Origin: Verrucomicrobiales bacterium | Lineage (GTDB): Bacteria > Verrucomicrobiota > Verrucomicrobiia > Verrucomicrobiales > Verrucomicrobiaceae | DNA length: 5,548 nt | Direction of reading: 5' to 3' | Assembly (NCBI GenBank): GCA_003453085.1 | Contig: DMMK01000019.1 | Span: forward strand, 1-5,548 | Shown here: piece after piece, positions 4,238 through 5,548 of the stretch | How the letters are laid out: every line of letters begins with the position of its first letter | How positions within the stretch are numbered: position 1 is the stretch's first letter | Notes under the pieces: model-generated | Seen by the model: the letters and a program-made list of their open reading frames with translations, nothing else | Told to the model about the DNA's origin: nothing | Database searches by the model: none | Made by a program: the position numbers and the translations under genes

Positions 4238-5548
4238 ATGCGCGCGCTTTTTTCCAAACCTTGGTTCATCGGCCTCCTCATCCTGCCGCTTTTCATCGGC
4301 GGGCTGATGCGCCTGAAACTGGAGACCGACATCCTGGCCACCCTGCCTGGCGAGGTGCCGGAGGTGCGTGCCCTGAAGCTGCTGCGGGATGGCTTTACCG
4401 GCGGCAGTGATTTGCTCATTGCCCTGGAAGCTGAAGATGAGCTGGCGGCAGAGGAGGCGATGACAACGCTGGCCGAGAGGCTGCAGAAGCGCACGGATCT
4501 GGTGAAGGAGGTGCGCTGGGCGCAGCCGATGGAGCAGCAGGCGCAGTCTGGAGCAGCGCTGATGGCCTGGTCGCTGCAAAATACGGATCCGGCGCAGCTC
4601 CAGGCCGTGCGCGCCCGGCTGGAAGGGGATGGAGCCAAAGCCAAGCTGCAGCAGTCTTTGCAGACGGTGGCAAACTCTCTGGATGCTGAGAAGGTGCAAC
4701 GTGCGTCTTATGATCCCCTAGGCCTGCTGGACAGTCTGGATGCCTCGGCCATGAGCGCGCTGGAGGGTTCCATGTTTGGACTGGTGTCTGAAGACGGCAT
4801 GTTCCGCCTGCTGCTGGTGACGCCTGCCACCAGTGTGGGGAATTACAAATCCGCCGAGGCTTGGCTGAAGCAGATCAAGACCGAGGTGGCAGAGTGGCGT
4901 GGCAGCCAGAAACTGACCCTGCGCTATACCGGCGAGCCTGCCTTCCAGGCGGAGATTGGGGCAGGGATTGAAAAGGACATGTCCAGCACCATCGGTATCA
5001 CGGAAGTGCTCATTGCCCTGCTGTTCTGGATCATGTTCCGCCGCTTGAAGCCCCTGCTCTGGATCCAGGGACTGCTGATGCTGAGCATGGTGCTGACGAT
5101 GGGGGCGGGAGGTTTGCTGGTGGGGAAGCTTTCCATCATGAGCCTGGGCTTTGCCGCCATCGTGCTAGGCATCATCGTGGACTACGCCGTTCTGATCATT
5201 CAGGAGGCACGCCAGCATCCGGAGATGGATGCGCGGGGGCTGCGCCGTCTCGCTGCCCCGGGCATCATTGCGGGGGCGTGTACCACATCCACAGTGTTCC
5301 TTTCTCTGCTGTTCAGCGGACTGCCGGGGCTGGCGGAGCTGGGATTGCTGGTCGCCCTGGGGGTGCTGGTGGGGCTTTGCGTGATGCTGGCCCTGGCCCC
5401 CCGTTTTACCGCAGGCAAGCAGCCGCCGAATTCGGTGGTGACGATCACCGGTGCGCCTGCCCGTTACGGTCCGGCTGTGGTGGGTACACTCTTGTTGTTA
5501 GGCGGCATGGCCTGGGTTTTTGCCACGCACGGGCTGCCCAGGTTCATG
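4238..5548 (+). CDS. MMPL/RND-type exporter, N-terminal 437 residues (partial)
   Basis: The frame is open from ATG 4238 to the last base, so the C-terminus lies outside. Helix 1 (about 9-25) is followed by LETDILATLPG (28-38), a sequence typical of the start of the first periplasmic domain of MMPL proteins. A long periplasmic, helix-rich domain (about 30-250) comes next, then a bundle of helices at about 252-267, 272-292, 298-322, 340-360 and 365-387, with another beginning at about 410. The key motif GIIVDYAVLI in helix 4 carries Asp315, the proton-relay acid of the family. This is half of the usual 750-900-residue RND/MMPL protein. Such exporters move lipids, hopanoids, polyenes or other hydrophobic products driven by the proton gradient; a COG4258-like predicted exporter is the nearest type, but the substrate is unknown. 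It is 75 bp after the methyltransferase on the same strand, so cotranscription is possible. Confidence 0.88.
   Translation, partial: MRALFSKPWFIGLLILPLFIGGLMRLKLETDILATLPGEVPEVRALKLLRDGFTGGSDLLIALEAEDELAAEEAMTTLAERLQKRTDLVKEVRWAQPMEQQAQSGAALMAWSLQNTDPAQLQAVRARLEGDGAKAKLQQSLQTVANSLDAEKVQRASYDPLGLLDSLDASAMSALEGSMFGLVSEDGMFRLLLVTPATSVGNYKSAEAWLKQIKTEVAEWRGSQKLTLRYTGEPAFQAEIGAGIEKDMSSTIGITEVLIALLFWIMFRRLKPLLWIQGLLMLSMVLTMGAGGLLVGKLSIMSLGFAAIVLGIIVDYAVLIIQEARQHPEMDARGLRRLAAPGIIAGACTTSTVFLSLLFSGLPGLAELGLLVALGVLVGLCVMLALAPRFTAGKQPPNSVVTITGAPARYGPAVVGTLLLLGGMAWVFATHGLPRFM

Noticed and set aside
3986..4699. A 237-codon open frame on the minus strand spanning the methyltransferase end and MMPL start
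   Set aside because: It is rich in Gln, Leu, Arg and His as expected for an antisense shadow of GC-rich genes, and crosses the boundary of two well-supported plus-strand genes.

Overview
The window looks like a chromosomal stretch from a GC-rich, Gram-negative-type bacterium. The best guess, at modest confidence, is a member of the Verrucomicrobiota such as a Prosthecobacter/Verrucomicrobium relative. The basis is indirect: Sec-type signal peptides, a DEG9-like HtrA protease with two PDZ-type modules, a very compact Mini-III-like RNase domain, and almost no Shine-Dalgarno sequences upstream of the genes. No rRNA, tRNA, mobile element or CRISPR array was seen.

Layout. Positions 1-1708 are on the minus strand: a secreted HtrA/DEG9-like serine protease (179-1708) and, 51 bp downstream in the same direction, the first 42 codons of another signal-peptide-bearing protein (1-127) that runs off the left edge. 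A 145-bp divergent spacer separates these from a plus-strand gene for a 102-residue Mini-III-like RNase III domain protein (1854-2162).

Next comes a 324-bp gap (2163-2486), the most interesting part of the window. It holds a consensus -35 box, a perfect palindrome in the promoter spacer (TAACC-ATTC-GGTTA), one or two short leader reading frames (one beginning with four consecutive Arg codons), two stable hairpins, and a strong intrinsic terminator. The 5' arm of that terminator can instead pair with an upstream sequence in a longer anti-terminator helix. Together this has the architecture of a transcription attenuator.

The attenuator precedes a plus-strand gene set: a ten-helix EamA/DMT exporter of the YedA type (2487-3398), a SAM-dependent methyltransferase overlapping it by 4 bp (3395-4162), and, after 75 bp, an MMPL/RND-type exporter cut by the right edge (4238-5548). 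The exporter and methyltransferase are clearly cotranscribed; the MMPL gene may share the transcript. A plausible reading, which is inference, is an export/detoxification or metabolite-modification unit switched on both by a repressor at the palindrome and by ribosome behaviour on the leader peptide.
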